From Scatophagus argus (taxonomy: Eukaryota; Chordata; Actinopteri; Scatophagidae): a stretch of DNA of 64,000 bases. The notes under the pieces are model-generated. The model searched no databases. It saw nothing but the letters and a program-made list of their open reading frames with translations, and had not been told where the DNA came from. A program made the position numbers and the translations under genes. The DNA is taken from positions 8,052,055 to 8,116,054 of the forward strand of contig NC_058508.1 of the NCBI RefSeq assembly GCF_020382885.2, written 5' to 3'. This document shows positions 48,157 through 60,560 of the stretch, piece after piece (within the stretch, counting starts at the first letter, position 1; every line of letters begins with the position of its first letter).

Positions 48157-51100
48157 TTCAAAACAAAGAAAAAACATTAAAACATTCTGGGTTTTCAAAG
48201 TCTCAGTGCCAGGTGAAAGGCCCACTTGGACATAAACAAACCCTACTCTGGTCTCCACAACAACCATCATTTCCTGCCAGGGAAGCAGGTGCTGGGAAGG
48301 AAAGGCAACTGGGGCATACTGAATGGTTACTATGGAGACCAGAGGGGGGACCCCTGCAAGGCCTGTGCGCAGTTTAAGAGGTTCAGAAAGAAAAGAGAGA
48401 GTGATTAAGAGAGAGAATGGCCAGGGAGAGAGAAATAACAAGTGAGGGAGGAGGGAGCATAAAGGAAACCTGTATGTACGTGTGTGTGTGTGTGTGTGTG
48501 TGTGTGTCTGTTCGCTCGTTCAGACCCACCCTCAGCCTGACCCATCTGGTTCTTGTGGGTTCCGTTGGCCTGCGGCTCACTGAGGAGACACATGAGCATG
48601 CACCATTTGCTTTGGCAGTAGATGGAGTAATAATAATGCACTAACAGTAAAAGTATCATTTCTTTGGTTTCACATGTAGCTGAGTGCCTCGAGCTGGTGG
48701 TAACCCATGAGACAGCATTACGAACAGTAGGTTTAGTGGTTTCTAATGTGGGGTCCAGGGACCACCAACGGTTCATAATAAACTTACACTGGATCCTTGA
48801 CTAATTCTACGTAAGTATGTGAGCGACAAAACTGGATTTTTTTTTTTATTCAGTGTGATTGTGTTGATATTCTATTTACTGCATTAGCCAACAACATTCA
48901 TGTCTGATTATTTCATCCATTAACAAGTTATCAAATTACTGTATATGAAGGATCCTGTGGTAGACAATATAAACATTAGGACCAAAGAAAAGTCAGCCAA
49001 TTGGAATCAATAATGATGAACAGAAAACGTGTGTTACATCCTTCATATTAAACTGTTGAGTACTTGTGTGTGAGTGTCAGTGTTACCTGGCAGGTGTAGG
49101 TTCCAGCGGTCGGTCCAGCTGAACAGAGCAGAGCGGTTCAGTGAGGACCTTGGCAGACAGGGAGAACCTCTCATACTCTGAGGGAGAGATCAGGTAAAAC
49201 CCTGTGTGCACAACAAAGAGACAACAATTCGACAGTCATGACTTTGAACACTGTGTTGGATTTTTACCACATTTTCATTCACATCAAGTGTATTTTCCTC
49301 ACCCTGTCCGTTCTTGGTGAAAACGCAGGATGCAATGCCGCTTATGTCTTCTTTACGGATGCAATCGTAGCGCACCTGGAGTTGTCCAAAACAGGCAATA
49401 ATTACCAATACATTATGAAAGATCCAAAATAAAAATCACGCTGCACAATCGTTCCTATCACCCTTAAAATGCCCACACAAACTCTCCTACTGTCCAGACT
49501 GAACTTCTCCGACACACTCGTGCCCAAGAACCCTACCTGTGGTCGAAGGCCAGGTATGTTAAAGAGATGCATGTCGCCCAGGTTGGTCAGACAGACCAGT
49601 GTGTGTTCACTGTAGTCTTCCTGAGCCGTGGAGCTGAAAACCACCAGGGCCACCTTCCTCACCCGACAGCCTTCATGCGCCGTCAGCTTAAACTTGGTCT
49701 TAGCGCTCACCTTCGGGAGAGAGAACACCTAGAAAGAGAGAGGAAGGTGGAAGGACTAGATTTACATGTGTAGCATCATCATTTTTGACATTCACTTGAG
49801 CACAATTCAAACCATTTATTTTGAGTTATAAACAATGTGGTCAACTAGAAATGCCTAGAAATGACAAAAATAAACAGACTAATACAAATGTCTAAAACGT
49901 GGTTAAAAAAAAAAAGGTGTCCTCACCTTTAGCTGCTCCTCTGAGGCGATGAGCACAGAGTGAGCATTGGTCATGTCCGGTGCTATGGCGAGGTCCTGGG
50001 AGGCTTCGTATGGATCCGGTAACGGCTTCCCTCGGCCGTCTAACACACAGATCGACACCACGGGGGCCCTGTGCATGAGCTGGATCTCTTTACCCAACAC
50101 CGCCTCCACACACACACTGCTTTCGCCCGCTCCACCACGCTCACACGCACGCCCTGAGCCCACACCGGGCACCTCCAGAGCGTAGGCATACACGCTCCCC
50201 GAGTTGGTGCCTGCCCATAGTGTGGGGCCGTGGTGCGTACCTGGTGGATAAAGAAATACAGCACAAAGAGTTAGAGCTGCAGAAATGAAAATGCTGAAAT
50301 CAAGTTTGAAGTCCACTTTCACTTCAGAAGCTCAACGAGTAAGTAAACACACCATCACGCAGAAAGGTATCGGCGAAGCACAGACATCGGACGACTCCAG
50401 ACAGCGAGTCATCTGCTGACCGGGGTTCAATCCTTCGCTGTACCGGAGCCACATCCTCCTGCTCTGCTAGAGCAGCATTGGCCTCCTGGACCTGCACATA
50501 ACAGACAACAACAAAACTCAGAACTCAATCCAGTCCATATGTACTGCACAGCCAGCTTTCTACCAAAAACAGGTGGCCATTTACCTTGCTGGTGGGTGTT
50601 GTGATGGTGCGTTTCTTCCCAGACACTCTGCTCTTGCGGATGCGTCTGAAGCTCTGTCGCAAGGACTTTTTCAAGGACTTGACTCTGGATAGGGGGCCCT
50701 CCATCGCCAAGGAGTCATTAGGGTGCAGGGTACACCTAGGGGAACATAGAGAGCAGTAGGGTTATGCTTTTGGATCATAACATGGTGAATTTGTCTTGAT
50801 TTTTCCAAACTATTATTAATTACTTAAACCATAAGCAAAAGTGAAGACATGAGTGGTAGAAATGATTTAATGTATTCATGTTCCAAAATAGTCCATTCTT
50901 TGAACTGTGGAAACCAAAAATTACAATAGCAATAATAACCTGGCCAGCACAGCATTTCGTCTATGGTAGTCGAACAGGCCAAATCCATGACTCGTCCCAA
51001 AGGAGATCAGGTTCCACTCTGCATGCAGCGCCACAGCTGTAACAGAGGCCGGGGGCAGGCACTGCACCAGCACCAGCGGCTGATAGCCCGGAGGGAAGGG

Positions 51101-52148
51101 TGCAGGTTTAAGGCGTGGCTCCAGCCTGTCATGGCCCTTCCAGGTGAAGCCCTCCCTGTCCTGTAGCAGGTCAACCACCGACACGTCCACCAAGTGGTCT
51201 GAGCGCTCGTCACTCAAACCCAGAACAATCACCTGGAGAAACAGAAGAAGTGAAGACGCTCCATGGCTCCTTTTTCATTTAATAACCAGTTTCTATGTTC
51301 ACAAGAGAAATCTGTGGCCGATGTTAGTGCGATAATTAAAGAGCAAGGATGGATGTTTGGTTGTTTTTTGGGCAAAATGTCTAGCAGTAGGACATCACAA
51401 CGATGACCCAGTTTCTCATACATTAGCATACTGAACAGTCCCCTCTTCTATGTGCAGCAGAAAATTGAGTGCACTGAAATTGTTCAGCCACAAAATGAAA
51501 TCTCATAACACCAAAACCTAAAAAGGCTGAGTGTTGTGAACTTTGCTGAGCACACTGATGCTCTCAGAACAGCTAGGAAGTGTGAGAGCGCTCGTGTGTG
51601 CCAAGTTAGTCAGCTAACATCATCTCATCCAGAGAAAATACAACACGAGTTCATTTAGTTACCATTCAGAAATAAAGACAGTCTTCAAAAGAATAATGTG
51701 GGAAAATAATGCGGGACACTGTATTGTGTCTTGATGCAAGACAGCGTGTGATAAAACACAATTGTGTGTGTAAATGTTTGTGTGTAAGTGTAAGTAATGT
51801 TTACCTGTCCAGCAGTCCCAGCCACCACCAACTTGTTGCTGTATTTGCACAGACTGATCTTCTGGATGCCCAGCCTGGGGTCATCGCTGTATGGGTCAAA
51901 ACAGCCCACCTACACCCAAACACACACGCAGATGATAGGCTGGCATGCGCAGGGTAAAGGCAAGGAAACACTACACAGATAGGGTTTTATTTGCTGGTCA
52001 GAGTTTTCCTCTAAAACAAACAAACAAATTCAGCTGAGACAGATTCATGTCAAAACATCCTTCTGAAGTTCTCCTCCTTCCTCCATACTCAGCCATGACG
52101 ATCCTCCTTTCTCCACTCAGCATTAGTCCATTAATCTATCTCTCTCTT

Positions 52149-52179
<31 letters not shown>

Positions 52180-55100
52180 GTAGGAATTCCAACAGAAATC
52201 CCCCTCACATGGGACTTGTGCCTTGGCAAAACAAGGAGTAGGAGAAGCTGGTCCGAAAAACACACACATATACAAAGAAAGAGTGGGCTGACGGGTCTGG
52301 TTTTCATTACAGAGGGGAAAAAAAAAAGGAAAGGCTCTTCATCCCACTTCATCCCATATGAGGACCACATTCCTGAACATGCAGCTCTGTTACCACAGGA
52401 TACATGAGGAAAGTTTAAGGGGGGTGAATAGGAAGACAAGAAGAGAGTAAAAGGAGAAAACGGGCTAAAGGCTATTCTAATCTTCACTGTTAACTGTATC
52501 ACTCAGGATGACCTTCTTCTACTCCTTTTATATCTATTGTTCATCCCAGTTTATCTCTGTCATACAGATGATTTAAATATTCATCAAATGTTTTGCTTTG
52601 TGACTCATCTGCATTTCCTGTCAGCAATCTACCCATGAGTGACTGCTCAGTTAGATTTTCTCGATGCTGAATCAGTTCATTTAAATGTAATTCTGCACAG
52701 AAAAACAGGCTATTAAAACAGAATCAGACTGCGGTTCCTTCAGAATCAGGTTTTAATGACAGGAACAAAGGGGTGGGTCTGTCTGAAAACCAAACACTTG
52801 AAAACAACCAGATGAGAAAATTAGGCCACAGATGTACTGTTACAGGACTGACTTTTGTAAAGCACACATTGTTTTTATTCCCACTTCCAGTAAAATATGA
52901 TCTTGTGCCTGATCGCCACAGGACAGACACGTATTCTTACTCCATGTCCCTGCTCTACTGCTCCTCAGTTCTCACCTTTCTGAAAGGGGGCCATTCCTCC
53001 TCCTGCTGCATGTTGGGGTCATCACCAGAGTCCTGAGGGTCGTCGCTGGGGTCGCAGTCGGTGTGGAAGACGTTGGCCGTGCTGAGTTTGTACAGCGGTG
53101 TAAGAGCAACACCTGATGCATCCCAGAAACGCACAGTGCCGTCTTCATGTCTGTAAACACAAAAATATTCAAATACAGGATTTAAAGGTATTTCACTGCA
53201 AATCAACTTATATCTGCTATATTTATATCAGATTTCTTTGGACTGGTCACAAATACATAATAAAGAAACAATTCTACAGTAACTGTTTTTATATATTTAT
53301 TTATGTTCAGATTCTGTTTGGGCTGAATCAGAGAAGTGTTAATTCAACTCTGTGGTTATTTCTGAGGATGTAGCTTGATGGTTTTAAGTTATACTGCATT
53401 ACAGTATACTGAAAGGTGCCTTTTGGGTTAAACTGTCTATGCAGATTCAAATCAATCCAGCTGTTTCATTTCCTTAACACTGTGGTTTCTTATTGTGCTC
53501 AGTGCCAGTGCTAGCTCTGCCAAACATCTGTCGCTGCAACATTATGCCAGCTGTCACAGGGCTTATTACTGCCACAACAGTGCTGACAAATTCTGGCTTC
53601 AGAGTTTCAGGGCAAGTCACAAGCAGATCCAGCTTATGCAACTCAACACGTTCCACTTATTCGAAAGCATCAGATTTTTGCCAGGTTTCTAAAGAAAAAT
53701 GAAAACTGCATCCACCTGCAGTGTGAGTGCAGCCTGTGTGTGTGTGTGTGTGTACGCAGATACCCCGTCAAAAGCAGCTCTTGTTGTTTGGGCGGAGGTG
53801 CCAGGTTTTTCCCTCCACATATGGGCCAACTCTGCATGAACAAGATGGAGTTTGGAGAAAAGTTAGAACTCCATCATATTAATAAGCTGAAACAGAAACA
53901 TTTCCCTAACCCTTTCCATTTGATCATAACCTCGGCTGAAAAGTTACTGATCCTGACAAACGGGCACTGCCTCATAGACGAGAATGTGCAAGCAGCAACA
54001 CACAAAACCTGCAGTGTATTGGTTGGGTTTGCTCTGTGCCAGCGCCAGTGACTCTGGTTTGGCTCGCACAGAGAGAGAAGATTTACGAGCGTACCAGCTG
54101 TGTATCTGTCTCTGTGTGCATTCATGTATGTTAGTCTAATCTGCCCCTGATCAAACAGCTGATCTAAGCTACAAAGCCTTTTGCAAAACCTTTAACTGCC
54201 TACACCTGCTCTTAAAGTTAACACTTTTAGGCTGATGGTCACACTCCTGTCAGTTTCTTCATACCTGTTTAGCTGCCAGCCTGTGATTCATAACAGACAT
54301 TTAACTATAATATCCTTTACTTGGTTCAAGTTAAAACTCACTTCAATTCCACTTCACTTATTACCCAGTATCACTATATACAGAGAAGCTGCTGATCCTC
54401 AACATGACATCAAATAGCTATTTGACAGAAATTCAAATAAAATCCTTCTGTCCATCTGTTAGAATGCTAGATTAAATGTAGAAAGTATAGACGCTGATTA
54501 GTGTTAATGGCGTTATATTTAACGCATGATGAGCCTGGCTATTGGCCATGGTCTCTTTAAGATGTTCTCAGGTTAAGCTGCTTACATGCATCTTGGATTT
54601 CCTGTAAATGTATATCCCCACTGCCATGAATAAACCAATTTGCCAAATAATGCTATGAGTCGCAGTGTCCCGCCAACAGCCACACAGCTGTGCACCAGTA
54701 ACACCATATCAAAACACATTGCTGAGAACAATTCTGATATATGGGAGAGAAATCAGTGTGTTGTTTTTTGATGATGCCAAAAGAAAGTCTGAGACCAAAA
54801 GAAAGAAAAGACCCTCTTTTTTATTGTGTCTCCTATTGTGCCCTTATGTGTGTGTTTTGCTGATATTACGATGTTGTTTTGTGTTATTCAGGTAGCTTGA
54901 TTTGTCACCACTACTGTTGTTTATGTTTTTATTTTTGTTTCAATGTTATTTTCTATGTTTTTGGGACCAAGGACTCCTTGAAAACAATACTGCACATGAC
55001 CAATTATACTTGAACTGATTTTAAGAATGGGGAGAAATGTATAAATGACAACCAAATCAGTCTTTCTGCAATATGAGATTTCATTCAACGCTTATGTACA

Positions 55101-58100
55101 AAATAAGCTTTACTTACAATCTTTGCTGGCCAATGTCGCGAATAAAACTAAAGCAGTTTATAAAAGTAGCGAGTGAACCACCAAGTAGTGACAGAGTCCA
55201 AAAAGATAACAGACAAATTGTTTGCTGCGGCTTTTCATTCCACAAAAAAAACATTAAAGTGTTGTACTAATCAACGTTTTGCATGGTCAGATAAATACCA
55301 TGCTTACCCATTTTTTTGTGTTAACTCACTAAATGGTTTTAAAACAATTATGACCATTTAAAATGATTTTATTTCGATCACCAAAAGTTGCAAAATTTCA
55401 TCAAACTATCATACTGTGTTTGCAGCATGCTTCTCACCCCATGTGCATGTTGTCGGCCCTGCTGCGCTTTGCCAGCGTTCACCAGCCTCTCCCAGAGTTT
55501 GGGAGGGACAGTGGAGATGTGGAAGGAGCAGGTAATGGCTGAGGAGTGCAGCGGAGCCAGGTAGGGGGTGGGCAGAGAGGGCCACCCGGGAGTCTGGAGG
55601 TCAATCACAACCAGCTCCTCTTCCAGTAACACAACCAATGCAGAGGCCTCATCAAACTCTGTAAGGAGGAGAGACAAGCCCAAGGTTTAGACTAAATTAC
55701 ACTTTTGATACAGCAGCTAAACTACAAAGTAAACTCTTGAATCAAAGGGAAAGAATACCAGAAATCAGACATAGCACCAACGTTGGCCAGCTCCTTACCT
55801 TTCTCTTGCTCGATGTTGTGGACAGTGAAGAAGTCAATGACTCGGGATGTGAAGTCGAGAGTTACGTGGTCTTTGTCTTGTTGGATGGTAAGACAGTGGC
55901 GGTCACCGTAGCTGGCTCTGGGCATCCCTCCGCTGTATAACAACACTGGAGAACTGCAGCAAGGCACACAGACAAGTTTATCTGTCATCCAGAGCAACAT
56001 AGAGGGAGCGTTTCTGGTATTGTCGGACATCATCGACAGACATCATCAACACATTATTTTACATTTTTACACTCACTGACTGGTGCTTATTTTGAATTAT
56101 AAAGACAAAAAAAATCAATCAAACAAACATCCGTGTGACATAAAGAAAATTAAAAAACATTTGCAAACTACTTGAATAAAACATATATGATGTGTTGACT
56201 CAAAGACATTTTCTCTCTTTTATTACTTTTTATTAGTATCCTGCTTACTATAAACTAAGACAAACAGCCTTGTGAGGGTAGGAGACAGCAACTGATTATT
56301 GTAATATAGTAATGATAGATATATAGACAAATATAATGAAACAAGAGACAGGAGAAAAGAATTACTGGCACTGAGATTAAAAACGACCAGTCCGGCTACA
56401 GGAAACACCCTAACAGGAAAAACAAACACACTCACCCTGTCTGTGTTGTCCTCCACAGGATCTTGTTGATGGCCTTACAGGGAAATGGACCTGAGTCAGG
56501 CAGACAACCAAGTCATGATAATGAGTCACAATATGTCAGTGGCCATGGTTCATTAAGCCACTGTCAGTTGCTAGACACAAGTCTTTGTGGATGAGATGCC
56601 CCAGCTCCACCAGACCTGGATGACAGCAGGCTTAAACAGACTGGGAAACACAAAAGAGGTGTGTCTGTTCTGTATGCATTTCTCACCGTATGGGATGGTT
56701 GCGGACACTGGCTGGTGATTATAGGTGTTGCCATTAGTAACGGCCCACATGGAGTAGCCTCCATCATTATGAGAACTGACAAACAAGTTTCCAGTGCGTT
56801 CCCACACCAGGCTCTCCAGCTGCTACAGGGGTACACACACACACACACGTATATACAGAGAACTATCAGACAAGGTTTTACAGCAGAAGACTCACAGCTC
56901 AAAAAATCATTTTGAAAACGTTCTTCATTGTAGCAGCATGAAAAACTCCTAGCGGAACCCCGTCGGGTTCACCCCTGTGCACTAAACACTGCTCTTTAAT
57001 CCAGGTACCTGCTTGCCCAGGAAGAGCTGCTCAGCATGACGGGTGCTCAGATCCCATAGCACCACCAGGCCCCGGCTGTAGCCAATGAGAATCTTCCCTG
57101 CCTGCTGAGGATGTTCCTGAAGAGATTCCACCGGCCCCAAGGACTTCCCACATCTGTAATCATCTGGCAGGCTGGGAAAATAAAACATTACCCATTATCC
57201 CACATCTGTAGCCTGTTTGTGACCCGGCATGCTATAAATTACATAAGTCTGCAGGTCAAAAAGGGGTGAAATAATTGTCTGCAAAGTAGTCTGCCATGTT
57301 GACAGAGAATAAAATATTTCACATTGAAAGATTAACAGTAGACTCCAGATGGAGAAACAATCTAAGCCAGACAATAATCAAAGTATATTTACATCTGGGG
57401 GTTGAAATCTTTTCCCAATTAACACCTGTTAACATGGGATCAAAGTTCCATACATAAATTAGGTGATGACAAAGGCACCAGTTGGACCTGAACTATTTTA
57501 CTTATACTATGTTTAATGTTCAAAATCAGCTATGTTTATTTAAATGTAAGGTTTGAACTGGGATTTAGAGAGAAGTCCCATGTTGTGACTTTTTGAAAAG
57601 TTAGTGAGAAGATAGCAAGAGAGGAGGATGAGTTTGCACATACTGACAATGTAGCAGAAGTACAACACGGGGTCTGGACAGAACAGAAATACTGCAAAGC
57701 CCTCTGGTTGTTTTGCATCAAAACAACCCAAAGTCAAAGTCCAAAAGTGTTAAAACTTATGTATAATATAATCAACACTGTGCTCAAACCATCTGTATAA
57801 ACTTTAATATCACCACAGGCTGCTCTTCCAACAACAACAAAAGTGAAGTCAACATCAAGCTGGAGCTCAGCTGCTGGAGCTTGTGAAGTAGACATTCCTC
57901 TGAGGCAGCAGAGGAATGTAGAGCAGGACACACCCTCGAGATGTCAGAGGATTCCCTCAGCGAACGATGGGGAAAAGTGGGCAAGAAGAGAGAGGAAGAA
58001 GGGAGAGAGAGGGACAAAATGAAAGGGGAAGAACAAACAGACAGAGAAGGAGAAATGGGTAACGCAACTTTCAGGGCTCTCTGCTGCAGATGAGGCAGCA

Positions 58101-58140
58101 AAAGATCATCGCAAAAGAGATAGAGAGCCTGTGTGATACA

Positions 58141-58217
<77 letters not shown>

Positions 58218-60560
58218 CTGACGGCTTTGGTAGCGTTCACTGAGGAAGATCCTCTCCGGAAGCACAGAGGCAGAAACATTCCCAACAAAGCATACCATTG
58301 TGTCCGTTTCTCTGTTCACAAGTATTTTTAGGGAATCCAGCATCCTGCTACAGAGTACTGGTGATGAGCCTTTGTGTGTGTGTGTGCACATTGGAGATTC
58401 AGCTGAAACACTTCCCCAACCGGAACACCGTGTTTTGGCAGCCGGTACAAAGCCTTACTGTCTGAAACCTCCTCTACTTTGCAAACACACACCATACAAA
58501 TATATCACACACTGACACACACATACACACAAAAGCCTTATCAGGGCCCTCGTTAGGCCTCAGTTCTGTCCACTTCCCTAAACAAGTCTGGTTAATGAGG
58601 GGTTTGGCCAACGAGTCAGACAGTCACGCAGCGGAATGAAAAAGAAACGCAACAGTAGCTCTGTGATGGTCTGCCAGTGTAACAACACAGGAATGCAGAG
58701 AAAAAGGCTGCAGCATGAAAACTAAGGAAACAATATCATGTGCAGATCTGTGTCTATGCTCCTTTCACACTGCGTTTAGTTCACTGCACAATACACTGCA
58801 TGATTGTTGGGGAACTGGTCGAAATATCAGCAACACCACACAACATAATGGCACTGTTGGAATACGGTTTGCCACATCACGTAAGCTTGTTTAAAAATGA
58901 TGAATCAGCAATTCACACAGCTACTAAGTAAATCCCATTTACAATAGCAGTTAAGTGACTCATAGAAATGTGGCTACCAAATAGCCTGTTACATTAGATT
59001 TTAAGCTCACCTTTATCCATGCGAGCCCAACCCACTTCAGACTAGTGACAACATGAATAACCAACAGTTATCTCTCATGTGATATAGCCAAAACTGCTGT
59101 GACTTTAGCAAATAAATATTATGTTGATGTTGGTCCTCATCAAGAGGCAGATTAAGAAAAAAGGTTTTTTTGCAAGTGATTTGTCGGGGCAAACCCAGAA
59201 AGAGACAACGTTGCTTCTTTCTGAGCTCAATAACAACATCTACTGGACTGCACTGCACTTCATTTTACCCAATCCACTCTTTTTCCTACAACAAAACATC
59301 TGTTTTAATTTCTCTCCAATGGCAACAAAGTCCTAAAAGTCTTAGTTATGTGCTTATTTTAAAGTAATAATGCCATTATCTTCATCCGATTCCAACTCCA
59401 AAAACATGTATTATTTAGTATGACTTGGCAAACTACACAGAGAACTGTTTCACAGTATGCGATGTCTAAACAGCATTTAGGAGATCATTCTGTTCTCATG
59501 GTCCCTGAACCACATGACCCTGACCTGCCCGCTTCCAGGGTCAAGAGGGATATTTGTTCCTACATGCATGTGTGTGTCCGACCTGCTCAGCTGGAGCTGT
59601 GAGTGGAGGAAACTGGAGTGTTTAAAAGAAGACATACTGTGACAGGGATGGAGAGGAGAAAAAGAAGATTGAGTCAACAAGACAGTTTTAGGCAGAGACA
59701 AGGGGACAAAGGACTAACATGGGAAGCACTATAAAGATTACCGGTCAGTCCTTATGACTCTATATATTATTTGATTTTGTATTTTTTATTTATTCATTGA
59801 TGTTTCTTTTTTGTGAAGTTATTTATAGGACAGTCTCACCTCTGAGTGACCTGATCCTGGGACAGTGTCTGGCTGTCCTTCAGTGAGAGGTGGGGCAACT
59901 CCAGGAAGTAGACACCCCCTCCCTCTGTTCCAATGCATAGTAGGTCACAGGACCTCAGCAAGAGGAGGACAGTAACCCGAGTGGCACTGAGAGGAAGAAG
60001 AGGAGCAGTAAGAATGAGAAGTGTGAGGTTTTCATTCATTCATTCACATAATCACAAACAGATAATTGCTCCCAGGTATAAATTCACCTGTCTTGTTCAC
60101 CCGGCATCAAGTGCAATCTGGCTGAACTTTAAAATGAAAATGGTTCTCCAATGACCAGCAAGGTATTGGGATTGACAACTCATTCCAATGGTATGAAGAG
60201 GCTCTAATGTACCTGCAACTCTCAATGCCGGGTCTTCCTGGGAGGCTGTAGCTGCGCACTTCCTGTAAAGAGAGCACACCCTCTCTCTTAACCCCGCCCA
60301 CCTCCCTTGGGGCACTGGCCACCAGCTCCCACAAGTGAATTGTGTTGTCATCCAGCAGTGACAGCAGTCGGCCCTATCACAGAGTGAAGTAAACGATAGC
60401 ATCACAACATCATTTTGGCCACTGCTCTCCTCACCTAAAGTGTCTTTGCATTCAGGAAACAAGTGGCATAGAACTTACCTGTCCAGGTAGGAAGTGAATT
60501 TGTGTGACAGCAGTGGTGTCTTTGTGCAGTCCTGTGAACTCCACACCGGGGGCCCCGTAG
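47432..60560 (-). CDS. llgl1: Lethal giant larvae homolog 1, 21 coding exons, 5' end outside window
   Basis: Coding exons in transcript order: 60479-60560, 60213-60373, 59840-59986, 57009-57171, 56687-56822, 56436-56490, 55799-55953, 55438-55658, 53764-53831, 52976-53150, 51805-51909, 50940-51232, 50585-50735, 50353-50491, 49927-50240, 49537-49728, 49303-49375, 49087-49201, 48542-48579, 47622-47757, 47432-47510. They give 998 aa plus a split first codon. Mammalian LLGL1 is about 1064 aa, so roughly 65 N-terminal residues are missing past base 64000. The protein is a WD40 double propeller (for example [14 protein letters not shown] and [14 protein letters not shown]) with the Lgl basic loop [17 protein letters not shown]. 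Lgl proteins act at the basolateral cortex, bind non-muscle myosin II and the Par6/aPKC complex, and are released on phosphorylation. LLGL1 rather than LLGL2 is supported by the basic-loop wording ([12 protein letters not shown]) and the flii neighbour. The stop is TGA at 47432-47434. Confidence 0.96.
47965..48112 (+). repeat. Dispersed repeat copy R2b
   Basis: The order tagcgactagctggtgagca, tagtggagcatttagcagct, gtcagatattccttcag, tggagaccaaaaacagagct, gacttatatttaaaaggtgg parallels, word for word with substitutions, the copy at 2190-2335. It is a non-coding teleost interspersed repeat inside an llgl1 intron. A (TTA)n array at 48121-48152 follows it directly. Confidence 0.7.
48121..48152. 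repeat. (TTA)n trinucleotide array
   Basis: An ATT/TTA array of about ten units, directly after dispersed repeat R2b, perhaps grown from its A/T-rich tail. Confidence 0.9.
48530..48579 (-). other. llgl1: llgl1 short exon with two in-frame donor choices
   Basis: From the acceptor at 48579, the exon encodes [12 protein letters not shown]. Donor GTCAGG gives an end at 48542 (38 nt). Donor GTGGGT, 12 nt further, gives an end at 48530 (50 nt) and four extra residues. Both keep phase 1 into exon 47622-47757. The downstream site fits the donor consensus slightly better. Both could be used. Confidence 0.6.
50585..50735 (-). other. llgl1: llgl1 exon carrying the aPKC-regulated basic loop
   Basis: This 151-nt exon encodes [15 protein letters not shown], then the basic and serine-rich loop [20 protein letters not shown] and a Lys/Arg tail. 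In Lgl proteins this loop binds membrane phosphoinositides and carries the conserved serines phosphorylated by aPKC (and contacted by Aurora kinases). All the spaced serines of the family motif are present, so polarity control should be intact. The residue identity is read directly; the function is from the family. Confidence 0.9.
53764..53831 (-). other. llgl1: llgl1 68-nt exon in a variable linker
   Basis: Read on the minus strand, this exon encodes [11 protein letters not shown] followed by [11 protein letters not shown] and the first two bases of the Gly codon of the next exon ([10 protein letters not shown]). It starts after gcag and ends before gtatct. Phases match both neighbours (0 in, 2 out). 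It corresponds to the poorly conserved linker before the GHEDG propeller blade of LLGL1. It is isolated by 1.6 kb of intron upstream and 0.6 kb downstream and is easily missed. Confidence 0.85.
57172..59839 (-). other. llgl1: Largest complete llgl1 intron, with a long CA array
   Basis: This 2.7-kb intron separates the [10 protein letters not shown] exon from the exon before it. It carries a (CA)n array of about 74 bp at 58142-58215, a purine-rich stretch at about 57955-58055, and no coding frame with family similarity. Confidence 0.7.
58142..58215. repeat. (CA)n microsatellite, about 74 bp, in an llgl1 intron
   Basis: An uninterrupted CA array, the longest simple repeat in the window. It has Z-DNA-forming potential. 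Confidence 0.95.

Noticed and set aside
54890..55010. LINE or SINE end near ttgggaccaaggactccttg
   Set aside because: The resemblance to a fish repeat tail is too weak to call with confidence.
47432..60560. LLGL2 instead of LLGL1
   Set aside because: The basic-loop residues [12 protein letters not shown], the C-terminal VEDVRDFL segment and the flii neighbour fit LLGL1.
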